Below are positions 1 to 11,893 of a stretch of 64,000 nt of DNA, one piece after another. The position numbers were made by a program, and so were the translations under genes. The stretch covers positions 42,988,425 through 43,052,424 of the forward strand of contig CM076266.1 in assembly GCA_038380795.1 (NCBI GenBank), read 5' to 3'. The stretch comes from Pyrocephalus nanus (taxonomy: Eukaryota; Chordata; Aves; Passeriformes; Tyrannidae). The notes beneath the pieces were generated by a model, which saw only the letters and a program-made list of their open reading frames with translations, ran no database searches and had not been told where the DNA came from. The number at the start of each line of letters is the position of its first letter. The stretch's first letter is position 1.

Positions 1-3000
1 TGATTCTTTCTTTCCTTAATTTTCTTTCCTTTTTTTCTATTTGTTTATCCCACCCCCTGTAGCCTCTCTTCTTAACTCTTCTCTCTCCTTGTCCTTCACC
101 TGGCTCTAACCTTTTTCTTTTCTGTTCTCCCCGCCTCGTATTGTTTTCTCTCTATCACAAGTACATAAGATGCTCTGAGGGATTGTCCCTTCACTACTTC
201 TTTGTCTCATTGTACACTGCATATTCTTTACCGTGGGGGTTTTTTTTAAGTATTTGATACTTCCGTAGATTTGATGTTTATCTAAAAGGAACACTTCGTT
301 TGCAGAAAGGCTGTTTCCATCAGGAGGAAAAAATATTTGGCATCCAAATCAATCCTTCACCACATGTGTCTCAAGTAACTTATTGATTTGTTATTTTTTA
401 GCACTCTTGTTAAAGAACGAGAAGCCTAACAGTTACAGTTAGTAATACAGTTAGCCATACAGTAAGTATAGACTTTAATTTCCTGTGTAGAAATCTGTAG
501 AAGAAATATAAGGAGTATCTAGCATAATACTAAACCAGATTAGTATTTTTGGCATGCTAACACATGCTGAAGTAAGTTTATCTCTTAATGTTTTGGAGGC
601 TATATGCTTTACTGTGTGCTATGTCTGCCCTGCTCACCTCCATGCCAGAGTCCTCAGTTTTTCTGTCAGAGCATGGAAGTTTTCTTATTTTTTTGTCCTT
701 CATGTTTTATATTCTAGTCATAGTCCTTTAAGTCTACAAAATATTTTAGAAGGATTTCTCCCACATCCGTCAATGTGAAGCTTTGGCATAATGAAATGGT
801 GTGCTTACTTTAGCATTTCTATTTGATACAAATATTTATGTCCAGATTAATTCTCTCTTCCTTAACACAGTGGAAACACAAGGAATTTAGCAGCAATTGC
901 TTCCAAATAGTGCTTTCACTCAGTTACTGCCAGAGAGCTCCTGATGTAAACACAGCCCATAAGCTCCGATCCAGGCACTAAGATGTGACTCAGAAACAGC
1001 ATTAATAACTAGTTAGCTTTAGAAAAGAGGTAGAATCAAGAACTGAGATCTTCCAGTCAGGATAAGAGCAACAGAAGGTGTTGCACCTGACCATAGGAAA
1101 GTTCTTCATACCCAAGTACTGTGGAAGGCAGACAAAACACTGCCCTCTTGCAGAAGTAGCAGCTTCTGTAATAACGCTCTTTCAGTAATTCCATGTGATT
1201 TCTCCAGTTCCTGGAAGTTCAATTTTCTTGTTATTCAAATGAAATCATTATTTTTTGCTCTCTTTTCTTGTTTCCACTTCCATTTCTATTTCCTTAGGCT
1301 ATTCTTCTGAGACACACAGATGTACCTAGGATATTATTTTCATACCTAGAACAGGTGGTCTTTTCTTGCTAAAACCTATTGTTCTAACTTTCTGAGATTT
1401 CCTCATTGTTTTATCTAGTTCACACTCATCCACTGTGTATAAGGTAAGGTTTGAATCTCTCTGTTCCTTAAAATGTCCTTGCATTCCAAGTAATAATCCA
1501 ATCGCTAGCTGTAGTTATCTCCTGGACACTTCTGATGGGGGATTCATTACATACTGATCCCCCTCCTGCTAAAGCAGCCTTTCTTTCCTGGTGCAGCAGT
1601 GTCATCTCTGTGTCTCTAGTAGCATCTGCTCCTTTCAGGAATACACCCTGACTTGGATCTGAGGATAGACTCTGATCTGCTCTGATGGCATATCTTGACC
1701 AGCTAGACTTGCAACCAAAATATGCCTAGAGTATTATGTTCCTTCAGGGGACACATGGAAAAGGTTTAAGGTTTTTCTGAAAAGTTTTGCTTCTTGAAAA
1801 TATGGCAGTTTTGGTGAAAACAGTTGGTTTTTACTTGCTATCACACAATATTCTCTCACTTTCCATAGAGTCACTATGTTTGCATTATTTAAAACCAGTT
1901 TTCTATCTCTGGTTGTTATAAAGGACTTGTCTTTACAGGCATTTGAAGTTACATCATCTTATTTTCCTTCCCAAACATGATGTCTTACGGGTAGGTTGTG
2001 CAGGTTGATATATCCCTAATGTTTCCTTTTTTATCTAGGGATGCAAAATTCTTCAAATCTCTGTTGCTCAATCTGATATCATGTTCTTTCTCACTTGTTT
2101 ACCATTTTTTATGTAAATCTAAGGCCTCAGACTAAGCAGTTTCAAGGAGCCACTATTTGTTCAATATTTAGCCACTAGGACTTTTTTTGGTTTATCTCTT
2201 AAAAAAATGATCCAAGTTCTTGACTGACATTTTTCTAGCTATTTACCACAATTTTAGATAGTGCAGCTGAACTGGAGAACCTAAATTCTTCATTTTGCCT
2301 TTGACTCTCAAGGAGCTGTGTGTTTTCTTTTTCTTAGCCTCTCATATGTGTTTGCTAACTGAACTAGTATCAGACCTTTGTGATTAAGACAAGGAATGTA
2401 ATTATTAGTATGCATGCTAATGTAAAAGACAGTACAGAGAGGAGGGGAAGTTAGAGAAGTCTGTCTCCTTTTTACATGGATTATGATATATCTGTTTAGG
2501 CAGCTAGATGTCTTTCAGGATAGGCTGTCTTGGCACTTTCCAGGGCTGCCTCTTGTTGGAGAAATTGGGGGCTCCTTCTGCAGCACAAGAGGCTGTTTAA
2601 GTCCTGGAATCTTATCACGGAATTCAGCGAAGGAATTTTACCTGACTTTGCTGGGAGGTCCTCCAGGTGGCAATGCAGACAAACTAACAGGTCAGAGCTT
2701 GAAAATATAGTACTGAGAAGATCTAAAGTTTAGATTACCAAAGTGGTCATTTTAATTTTGTTTAATATGAAATGTTCATCATTTGAACAGGACTGATAAG
2801 TTCACTTGAATAAGAATTGAGCACAAAACGAAGGGAATAAATTTGGTTTATGTAATACCATTAACATTACTACTTAAAAAAAGCCCTAAAATAACACACA
2901 AGTTACATTAAAGGCAGTAAAATTAGTCACTTTTTTTTTTTATGGTGCTTCACTCTCCACAGACATGTATATTGGTAGCCATTTATTACTTGAGGAATGA

Positions 3001-4695
3001 ATACAAAATGCTACTATTATGATTTCATGTCATCTGTACCAGTTTTACAGAAATACAAATATGTGTATAATTATAACAGATGGAGCTGTAACTGATTTAA
3101 AAATTTTAACCCTCAGGAAAAAAAACAGCTAATATGTTTAAACAAAATTTTCAGACAATGAATTTCAGTGTGCTTATATATTGTGATTATTTATTTATCA
3201 AAAATGTCTAACTGGTGATGTTTAATGTTCTAATTCATAAACTTTAATTTGCAAGAAAGCCAAAATGAAAGTCTTAGCAGGAAGAAAACAAAAACTCAAC
3301 ACTAAGTTACATAAAAGCTTTAAATAAGATTTTTCTTTGTACTTGTTATAGTGATGTTGCAACAGCAAGCAAAAATGAAAGCAATCTCCCAGTGCCAGCC
3401 TACAGGAATTGATGACTTAAGTGACTACTACTTTTTGTGATTATGTGGAGAGGTGATTAACTTTTGTAGCAGTCACTATGTCCATTCCTTTGATCACCAA
3501 CCTGGCAAGATTGCTTTTTAAGGGAAAAGAATTTTAAAGGGATTTAACCTTCTCAATGAGAATCCCACATGCTCCAATTTGAAGCTACCTGTAAACCTTC
3601 TTCATAAAAAAAAAAAAAAAGACATCTCATCTTCTGAAGTTTTATGAAGGGATATCTGATTTCTTAAAGAATTTTTTTTTCAGCCTGATCCACCATCTGT
3701 TTGAACTGCAGTACTAAGTTCTTGCATGAAAAGAACAAATATCTCACTTTAAATTGGCCACTCATGTGGCTAGTATTGATAAAAACCCACACAACTTTTT
3801 TGATTTGAAGATTTGGGGTTTTTTTTCATAAGATACAAAAATTTAGGATTTATAGCTTAAGTTTACTCCTTTAATTTTGTTTTTCTGAAATGTTGTACCT
3901 GTTTATGTAAATTCGTTTGGATTTCACTTTTACTTGTAGTTCCATGCCACACTGCTATTCTATCTCTACAGAAAACTTTTGAAGGAAATGTTCCTGACAT
4001 ACATGTTTTGTTTTCTGTCTTATTTTTCTGTATCTGTTAATGTGAGTGCTGCTTCAGCTAAACATTCCACAAAGAAATGTACACAAAATTTTTATGACAA
4101 ATTACCAGGCCACACAATTATTTACAGAAAATACACAAATGTTTCAAGGGATAATTAGTTTATGAGAATATAATAAAGACAAAAATTAATTATGTGTATT
4201 ACTAAAATGCTGTGTAATTTAGAAATGTTCCTCCTAGAAAATTTCAAAGCACACTCTAAGGTACATATAATCACTTGAAAAATTCTGATATGGAAAATAT
4301 ATTTCTATTTTGTAGTATGTTTTTAGATTTTAGCAAGAGCATAAAGAAAAAAGCTGGCTCTTACACCCATGAATTTGAGGAACTGTAATACCATTCTATG
4401 TGTGTGCCTTTGAGTGCCATTATGGCTTCTCTGATATTTTCTTGTTTTGTATAGAGCTGTTGTAGATTTTGCCATTTTATTACAGACTAGTGCAACTTAA
4501 AAATACATTTAGGGAAATATTTTTACCTTCTGTTATATTCTGCTAGTTTTTCTGGACAAAATATTTGTTTAGTTTCTTATCACTGTGGGAACCAAACTTG
4601 TTTCAGAAAGTTCTTCCAGTCATGCATTTCTAATACCCCTAGCCCATGAAACTCCTGTACATTTCTGTTTCATAGTGTGGAATTGCTGTATGTAA

Positions 4696-4699
<4 letters not shown>
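1..4699. other. AT-rich sequence with no recognised gene
   Basis: I see no recognisable exon, RNA gene or transposon here. Short open frames (for example 554-778 and 2483-2710 on the plus strand) have no recognisable domain. The stretch around 2510-2700 is more GC-rich than its flanks and open in two overlapping frames, but has no family signature. A run of 15 A lies at 3606-3620. The most economical reading is intergenic or intronic DNA. Confidence 0.6.
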
Positions 4700-4738
<39 letters not shown>

Positions 4739-4757
4739 TGTATATATACACATATAA
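4700..4757. repeat. (TG)n microsatellite with (TA)/(CA) tail
   Basis: About fifteen uninterrupted TG units are followed by one TA-interrupted block and a short TATATACACATA tail. It is a typical dinucleotide microsatellite and probably length-polymorphic. The minus-strand open frame across it, with its run of Thr-His, is a by-product of the repeat and not a gene. Confidence 0.97.
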
Positions 4758-6030
4758 TATTCTCATCATTACAATGCGTGAGCATCCAAGTGCTGAATTG
4801 GGCCACCATGTCCACTTTGCATAGAGGTTACTTGCAATGTCCATATTTATGCCACAGTTAGAGAAAATTGCACCCTACCTGTCAGCTTCTCATTTGCACT
4901 TTTCTGCTGTCTATAGGGAGGTTTTATTTATTTTCTCTTTTGTGGATTTCCTTTTGACCCTGATGCTACTCTCCTTCCACTGTGAGCCAAGCTTGTTGAA
5001 ATGACCTGAGTTTTTACTGACAGTTTTTTGGTGGGCTTTCAATGACATACCCATTTAAAGTAATGGAATCATTTTTGTCCTTATTCAAAGAGAACTTACC
5101 AGTTATAAGGCAGTTTAATGATATAACTATATAAATCCTTAATACTGTTTTCATTTGCTAAATTCTTTCTGAACTTTTTTTTTCTCTTAATTTATTCTGA
5201 TATATTATCACTATCCACATATTTATAGATTTGGTTCAATGTACGCTTTCCAAGAAGGGAACTGGGTATGTGAGAGGTGAAGGGCTGATACAGGATGCAA
5301 ATATGCATGTAGTTCCTACAACAGGTGGGATGCCAGGCTAGGCAGTAGTACACAAATACCATCAGAGGTTGCCACAAGTAGCTCTGGTTAAAGGGCAGAG
5401 TAACAAAATAAAGTGATTTAAGAGGGAAGAACTAAAACCAATAGGAGTTTATTGTTTATTTTTTATGGCTTTTGGTGGTGCGATTCTTGGTGTAATAGCA
5501 GGATATCAAGTGTAACAATGAAAAGAAAAAGAAAGAGAACTAGGAATTACAACCATCAGTATGTGAGGAGCATTTTCCTCAGGAGAACAGCAAAAATGGA
5601 ATTATGAGAGTTCTGCTGCTGTTCTGGGGAAGAGTAAGTGTTCATTGTGCTTTATATGTTTGTTATCTGTCCCATGAGCATGTTTTTATATCTTTTTAAT
5701 ATTTGCAAGCTTAATAGGTCACACACCAACATGCCAATGCTGCTGACCTCTTAACTTTTTATTATCTTTTTAACATTAAAAAGATAGTACTGACTCAATA
5801 TATGAGTAAATAGGCTTCCTTTTGCCACTCTTCCTCTATGAATATTTGATTTGTTCTGAATGGTACTTTTTCCACCACATTTGACCTGGTGATGGCAGAT
5901 TGTAAGTCTTCTCTTTCCTCTATAAGACAACCTAACATACCCTGAACTAGGAGTCATATTTGAGTGAGAACTGGTGGAGTGGTTTGCCTGCTTGATATTC
6001 CTTGAGAAATAGGAATTTAGTCTCACTCCG
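4758..6030. other. Unique AT-rich sequence
   Basis: Nothing recognisable. Minus-strand frames at 5192-5377 and 5751-6026 are short and unlike any family I know. The right edge is the 3' terminus of the CR1 that begins at 6031. Confidence 0.55.
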
Positions 6031-6278
6031 TAGAATCATTTAAGCTGGAAAAGACTTAAGGTTATAGAGTCCAACCATTAACCCAGAACTGCCAAGTCCA
6101 CTATTAAACCATGTCCCTAAGTGCCACATCTACATGTCTTTTAAGTACCTTTAGGGATAGCAACTCCACTACTTTCCTGGGCAGCCTGTTCCAGTGCTTG
6201 ATAACTCTTTTGGTGAAGAAATTTTCTTAATATCCAAACTAAACCTCCTCTGGCACACCTTGAGGCCATTTTGTCTTG

Positions 6279-6284
6279 TCTTGT
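6279..6284. repeat. Target-site duplication (left), TCTTGT
   Basis: This 6-bp sequence directly precedes the TGTGG terminus of the solo LTR and is repeated exactly at 6700-6705. Both copies sit in the CR1 host sequence. A 6-bp duplication is the length usually made by alpharetrovirus and betaretrovirus-like (ERVK-type) integrases. Confidence 0.88.
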
Positions 6285-6349
6285 TGTGGCAAAGGAGCTT
6301 CCGGTGAACAAACGCACACAAATCAATGTGATTTAAGCAGATGTTCCAC

Positions 6350-6355
6350 TTTATT
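6350..6355 (-). promoter_or_regulatory. LTR polyadenylation signal (AATAAA on minus)
   Basis: TTTATT on the plus strand is AATAAA on the minus strand, 15 bases past the TATA box. This order (TATA, then AATAAA, then U5) supports the minus-strand orientation of the LTR. Confidence 0.65.
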
Positions 6356-6370
6356 TACATAACCCAGTCT

Positions 6371-6378
6371 CTTATATA
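6371..6378 (-). promoter_or_regulatory. LTR TATA box (TATATAAG on minus)
   Basis: On the minus strand the sequence reads GGTATATAAGAGACTGGG, a strong TATA box placed as expected between U3 and R of the LTR. Transcription would run toward lower coordinates. Whether it is active today cannot be judged. Confidence 0.65.
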
Positions 6379-6699
6379 CCTTCAGAGCCCTGCAGCGCGT
6401 GAACACCTTCAAACCATTGGTCAAATGCTGTAAATCACAAGCCAAACGTGTGTCACTAACACCCTTTCCACTGGGTACATGCAGCTGTGCACGCGATAGG
6501 AAATCATTGTCTTTCTCCAAAAACTCCTCCTTATTGTTGCCACAAGTTACAGATGTTTACATTCTTGCTGTCTGTTATCACTGCCCTGTCTTTCCCACAG
6601 TCCACAAGTAAGTTTCTGGCTATGTCAAACCCAGGTCTAACTGAGGCCTATTAGTATGGTTTGTTCATAGTGTATCTTTTTTCAGCTAAGCACTCCACA

Positions 6700-6705
6700 T
6701 CTTGT
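6700..6705. repeat. Target-site duplication (right), TCTTGT
   Basis: Exact partner of 6279-6284, directly after the CCACA terminus. CR1 sequence resumes from here (TTGGGAGAAGGGACTGACCC and onward). Confidence 0.88.
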
Positions 6706-6931
6706 TGCTTGTTTCTTGGGAGAAGGGACTGACCCTCACCTGGCTACAACTTTATTTCAGGATAGTCTTCCCTCAGCCTCCTTTTTCTTCAGGCTAAATA
6801 TCCCCAGCTCCCTCAGCCACTCCTCATAAGACTTGTGCTCTAGATTATTCACCAATTCTGTTGCCTTCTGGACTCACTCCAGCACCTCAATGCCCTTCTT
6901 GTAGTGAGGGGCCCAAAACTGAACACAGCAG

Positions 6932-7514
6932 TCAAGGTGCAGCCTTACCAGTGCCACATAAGGGCATTACTGTCTTAGTTCTGCTGGTCTTGCTGTGTCT
7001 GAAACAAGCCAGGATGCCGCTGGCCTTCTTGGCCACCGGGGCACAACATTGGCTCATGTATAGCTGGCTGCTCACCAACACCCCCAGGTCCTTTTCTGCT
7101 GGGCAGCTTTCCAGACTGTAGTACTTCATGGGGTTCTTGTGACCCAAGTGCAGGACCTGGCACTTGGCCTTGTTGAACCTCATACAATTGTCCTCATCAC
7201 ATTGACCCAGACTGTCCAGATTCCTCTGCAGGACCCTCCTGCCCTCAAACAGATCAAACATTCCCACGTATCTTGATGAAGTCTGCAAACTGGCTAAGGG
7301 TGCACTCAATTCCCTCATCCAGATTGTTTAGAAAGATACAAAACAAGATTGACCCTACTACTGAGGCCTGGGGAGTCCCACTGTGACCGTCTGCCAGCTG
7401 GATGTAACTCCACCAACGCTCTCTTAGGGACCAGCCATCCCAACAGGTGTTTTTGCCAAACGAAGAGTATGTCCATGTAAGCCATGAGCAGACAGTTTTT
7501 CCAGAACAACTCAA
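6932..7514 (-). pseudogene. CR1 ORF2 reverse transcriptase remnant
   Basis: Two overlapping minus-strand frames (7254-7514 and 6932-7318) together cover the late palm and thumb region of the CR1 reverse transcriptase, which would copy CR1 RNA at the target site. The first holds a degraded form of the PQGSVLGP motif (read as PQASVVGS) and LNNLDEGIECTLSQFADF, where the catalytic F/YADD box has lost its second Asp. The second holds FNKAKCQVLHLGHKNPMKYY and AEKDLGVLV, both typical of the region after the catalytic box. The switch between frames shows at least one frameshift. With a damaged active site and no N-terminal half, it cannot be functional. Confidence 0.9.
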
Positions 7515-9498
7515 TATTTATGCCAAAGAATATTCCCAGTCAACAAAGCTGTAAATTTCCATCTGATTGTATCAGCTGAAGAATCAAGGTGGTTGGGTAC
7601 TGTTAAACCTGTGTGTGCTTTTGACTGGTAATCAGTAGCTGTAAAGCATGCTATGTTAGACTTGATGGACCAAATAGGCTCAACTGGACTCAAGAGAGGA
7701 GAGGCAGTTCTTGGAGGCTTCTCAGGGATTGCCTTCCCAAAAGTTGTCAAGTACCTTGTCAGTTTTTTACGGGGTAGATATCTGGATTACAATAGGATGT
7801 CTTCATACAAGGTTAAATGTATGTTTGACATAAATATAATAGAAAATTGTGTTAATTATATGATGCAGGCACCTCAAGGATTTGTAACAAGACATGATCT
7901 GTAGCAAAAGCAGAATTCGTACAGAAATAGCCAAATATTTATTAAATCTATTTCATAAAATCTGTATATTACAGAAAAGTTGAAATGTGCTGAATATAAT
8001 TAGAATAAAAAAGTATATCTAAACACACTTACATAAACATAACAAAGATTTTCACGGAGATAAATCATTTACAACTGCATTTTTTACTGCAAAAAAAACC
8101 CAACATGAAAGAGAACTGAAATCTAGAATTGTATCTTTTAGGTTGATAAATTCTTCCTTCCCTCATTTTGGTAACAGGCTTCAGTCATATTAATTCCACA
8201 CAATAGTTTCAGTGCATTTTGACAGAATAATGATAGATGTATATGTCTTTATGCTTATTTCCTAGTTCTAGGTATATATGTCATACTACAAATCTTATTT
8301 CATTTTTAATGAACCACACATTCTGCACAACTCCCTGATTAAGGTTTTGCACCATCAGAATGGAACTCTGATTTGGTTTTTTAAATTACTATTTCCCACA
8401 TATATGCTTCATAAAGAGAACATGGCTTTGAGGAGATAAAATAATTTATATAGGTCTGATTGGTTTTGCATATGTTTTTTTACTCTAAAAGTGGTGATCT
8501 ATGTTAAATATATATAAATAAATGTTACTTCTTTCTCTCACACATTTTCCAGACAATTATATTTCAGTACTGAGTATAAATTCACATAGGAATCAACAGA
8601 CTTGGAATCCATAAGACTGACAAACCACTGGGCAAAATTACAAAACTATAAAAAATAAAATTTTCATTTTACACTCATTATGTGTTCTTGTTATGGATAT
8701 ATGTGGGAGAACAACTTTACAATGAGCTCATTCAAGGACTGTTTTGGAAACCCTACATAGGAATACCATCACAAAGTGGCCTTTACCATTGTTGCAGCCT
8801 TTTGGAAGATCCCAGAGCCCAGCTCACCCTGTGTGGATGGAGTGAACTGCCAGGAGTCACCCTGCATGCTATGGTTCCTCAGTATTTTGGCATGGCTCGT
8901 AGCCTGATGAGCACATTAAAGCATGATGATCCAGTTTCCCTTCATGGATTAGAATAAGCCCTGTGAGACAGTCCCACACAAAGCTGCTAGCTACAGCTAG
9001 AACAAACCTATGCATTTAAATTAAATAATTGTGTGTGTTTAGTTAATGTAAAACTCATGTTTGTCTATTCAAAAAGACAATGTCTGTGTTCAGACTTGTT
9101 TGGGTCTTCTTCACTTTTTGCTGTGCTCCTGAATGCATTTACATAATAATGAGACTGTGATAAGCTTTTTTCAGTCTGTGGGTAGCTCAGTCATTTCTTT
9201 TTCTCTGGTTAGTGGCAGGTAGAGGTGGGGTTTTTTAGCCAGTTAGCTGCTGCTTTATTCAAGAGATGTGTTCTCTCTGATGGTGTCATTATGGTGTCAG
9301 TAGTAAATCCCCTTAGATACAGACTCATCTTCTTGCAGTATCCGACAGTATTTTCTTTAACAATCATGGGATTCAATGCCATACTCCAAATTTTCCCTAA
9401 AGCCTCTCCTCAGGTTCTATCATCTGTCATCACTACAGATGTGTCCATAAGTCTTCTATAAGATTATCTTGTTGGTGAGCCATTTTACTCATCTGGAC

Positions 9499-9518
9499 TT
9501 TTTTTTTTTTTTTTTTTT
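9499..9518. repeat. Poly-T tract (20 T)
   Basis: Uninterrupted run of 20 T, with no recognisable retroposed sequence attached on either side. Confidence 0.95.
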
Positions 9519-11266
9519 AATGCAATATTTGTTCTCATAGCTGAAAAAATGAGTGGATTTCTAAGAGGTTCCCAGGGTTAATGCTGCATTTTTAATGCCT
9601 GTCCTCCTATAGACTTGAGTAAGGTTAATTTTGTGAGTAAGGGTTGCGAGATTTGTTCTTATATCACACACACAAATAAAAATTTGTCAGAACTGTGACT
9701 ACACTTCTATAATCCTGTTTCCTTTCACTCTCTGGCTTTAATAATTATTACAATAACACACTTATTTTCCATATTTCTGTATGGTTCAGTATTTAAGTAT
9801 GCAGGCTTTCCACATTAAAAAAAGGCAAATTGTTTTTTTAGTACTGCTGAAAGAATGCTTTGACTGATGTATATGCATAACTGCAAAAAGCTTCTATTCT
9901 GAGAATGCTTGAATGATGTAAAAAACAGGAGATAATTTCAACAAAAAATGGAAAAATTCTTTATGAGTTAGTTTAAGATTAGAAAAATAATTAAAAGACC
10001 TAGCACAAAATACTTATAATAATTAAACTAAAACTAGAGATAAATATACTATTACCTAGATTAATTCTAAGTTAATTAGTCATCAGAAAAACCTCTTTTA
10101 TCCTTAATGAACAATTGAAAATGGTTACATTCTTATTTAAACAGGTAGTGAGAGATTGATTCTAATTGTCAGAAAGGGACACTTTATCTTGAGCAGCCAC
10201 CTGACATTTTTAAACACCTGTCAATTAGTTTGGAGGAAAAAGGGAGGATTGCTCACTTTTTAGTTGCTAGAGTATCAGATTCTATGTTACAAATACTAGG
10301 ACAAGAAAGCAGAAAAGTCTAGCACTAGTCCTTTTGGAAGTGCAATAAATGAGTGACTTAAATACAGTAGTTCATTTCTGAAATTTTTACTTTTTTACAA
10401 GTCCAGACTTTCTGATTTCTCATGGTTTGGTCAAGTAAAACCCCTTTCTTCCTCTTGTTCCTTTCCTAGAAGGATTCATAGGAGTCCTTCACTGTCTTGC
10501 TGATGGTTTCTATCTCTAAGAGGAGAGCAGAAGCCTGCATGGCTGAGCTATGAGATCACCACTTAGAGCTGATCCCTAGAGCTGATCTCATCCTTACGCA
10601 TTAGAAATATTGTGTCTTCCATGCTGGACTTGACTTGATTTCATCAGCTCTGGTTTGAGGAAGGGCTCAGACATTTAATAACACAGTACCTTTGTGGGAG
10701 CTGTCAAGCCAAAGCTATTGCTCTGTCTGGGGAATGTACTGGCAAGGAATGCAGCTTGGCTTTTAGTGCAAGAGCATTGGTAATGTAGCTTGATCATTGA
10801 GTAGAGAAAGGTGTCTAGTGTGTAGGCAGCAATCAAAACATAAACAACAAAAAATTTAGGGCATTGAATGTAAATGAAAGATCTTGATGAACAATTGGTT
10901 GGAGAGGGATTGTTCTGAGGAAGATTGGTCAGTGGCTATTTAAGCAGCCTGATGGGTGTCTAGAAGGGAACATTATTCAGATGGCTTGTGGGGAGAGTTC
11001 CTTTTTGATTGTCTATAGGAAACATTACCAGTTTTATAGAGCTGTTATTTCCCAAAAGTTTTTGCAGACATCAGTGCTCATCTGCTTCCCTTCTTGATAG
11101 ACAGATGTTTCTTTCATTTCGTAGGAAAAGAGGCTGTAACAAAAGGGACAGGCACTGACTGAGCACTGCAGGTAACAAATAGGTGCAGCCATGAGTGAGA
11201 CTGACAGAGCAGTCCTTAGGCAAATAAACTAGTGAACTGAAAGCTTAACTGAGAGTGATTCTGCTG

Positions 11267-11295
11267 ATTAATTGAGCAATTAATGACCATTAAAT
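11267..11295. promoter_or_regulatory. Homeodomain-like inverted repeat (putative)
   Basis: ATTAATTG, a 2-base spacer (AG), then CAATTAAT make a perfect inverted repeat, followed at once by a further ATTAAAT. The TAAT/ATTA cores are the standard homeodomain recognition sequence, and paired inverted cores are bound by homeodomain dimers. That it acts as an enhancer is inference. AT-rich DNA makes single cores by chance, though a perfect 16-base arrangement is less likely. Confidence 0.25.
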
Positions 11296-11684
11296 CCAGG
11301 GGGCTTACAGTCTTATGTATATGCTGTTCAGCTGTTTATTTAGCAGCTGTAACTATCTGCTATTCAATTTTTGCTTACATTAATTTCACTGTGTTGTAAT
11401 TTGACCAATGAAATCCATTTAAGAAATATTTACATAACCTCAAAAGGTAGAACTGGAGAAAATTGTTGAACAGTGTCAATATAAGGGCTTCAAACTGGCT
11501 GTGTAACCTCTCCAGAACAAAACCATAGTCTTTTGACCAAGTATATCTGTGAAAACATCATTGGACATCAATATGTATAGGCAAAAAATGACAGGTATGA
11601 ATAATTACTAATTAGTTACTAAACAGCCGCATGCTAATGTAATGTGATTTCAGGGATATTTATGAGGCAGCTGATGTTAAATAC

Positions 11685-11770
11685 AATTCTGGCCCAAATC
11701 AATGTATAATATAACTTTGCATATGTGTTCTCTTTAACTTCAGAGTTACACTGGGAATAACTATGGCCCC
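11685..11770. repeat. Possible relic of an old amniote repeat
   Basis: AATTCTGGCCC, then AACTTCAGAGTTACACTGGG and ATGGCCCC resemble a dispersed sequence I recall from turtle, crocodile and bird genomes, built around 'correct-for-cost' phrases such as GAAGTCAATGGAGTTACACTGG. The match is partial and from memory only. Confidence 0.28.
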
Positions 11771-11893
11771 GCAATTCAAAATCAAATCCATATTATAAAA
11801 ATCAGCCTACTGTCTGATGGAAGAAACAAATCTTTCTAGAAAATGCATAGGATGTACATATTTTTTATATCTGCTTTAATTTCTGTGTACATA

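Larger units (their letters stand above)
6285..6699 (-). mobile_element. Solo LTR of an endogenous retrovirus (ERVK/beta-like), 415 bp
   Basis: The segment interrupts the CR1 and has every mark of a solo LTR. It has TGTGG...CCACA inverted termini and a perfect 6-bp target duplication (TCTTGT at 6279-6284 and 6700-6705). In minus-strand order it has a TATATAAG box at 6378-6371 and an AATAAA signal at 6355-6350, followed by about 65 bases of 3' sequence. No gag, pol or env lies beside it, so the internal part was probably lost by recombination between two LTRs. The 6-bp duplication and the short gap between TATA box and poly-A signal fit a betaretrovirus-like (ERVK) family. I do not know the family name. 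Small plus- and minus-strand open frames inside it (6323-6520, 6399-6611) are probably chance. Confidence 0.88.
6031..7506 (-). mobile_element. CR1 LINE, 5'-truncated, split by a solo LTR
   Basis: Read on the minus strand this is the end of a chicken-repeat-1 non-LTR retrotransposon: the C-terminal part of ORF2 (reverse transcriptase) followed by the short 3' untranslated region. On the plus strand it starts with TAGAATCATTTAAGCTGG, the complement of the CR1 3' terminus, and runs through typical stretches such as CAGCCTGTTCCAGTGCTTGA, CCAGGATGCCGCTGGCCTTC and GTGCAGGACCTGGCACTTGG. Similarity fades at about 7506, so the 5' part is missing, as is usual for CR1. The copy is interrupted at 6285-6699 by an LTR. 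Removing the LTR and one 6-bp duplicate restores continuous CR1 sequence. About 1.05 kb of CR1 remains. It is probably one of the younger CR1 families, but I cannot name the subfamily. Confidence 0.95.
7507..11893. other. Unique AT-rich sequence with minor repeats
   Basis: No gene recognised. A plus-strand frame at 8682-8957 (91 codons) lies in a slightly GC-richer patch but matches no family I know. A run of 20 T lies at 9499-9518. Two regulatory-looking spots (10198-10228 and 11267-11295) and a possible old repeat relic (11685-11770) are listed separately. The remainder shows nothing. Confidence 0.5.

Noticed and set aside
4620..4844. Minus frame with alternating Thr-His
   Set aside because: Pure translation of the (TG)n microsatellite.
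8682..8957. 91-codon plus frame in a slightly GC-richer patch
   Set aside because: No domain recognised, no splice or poly-A signals, and a length reachable by chance.
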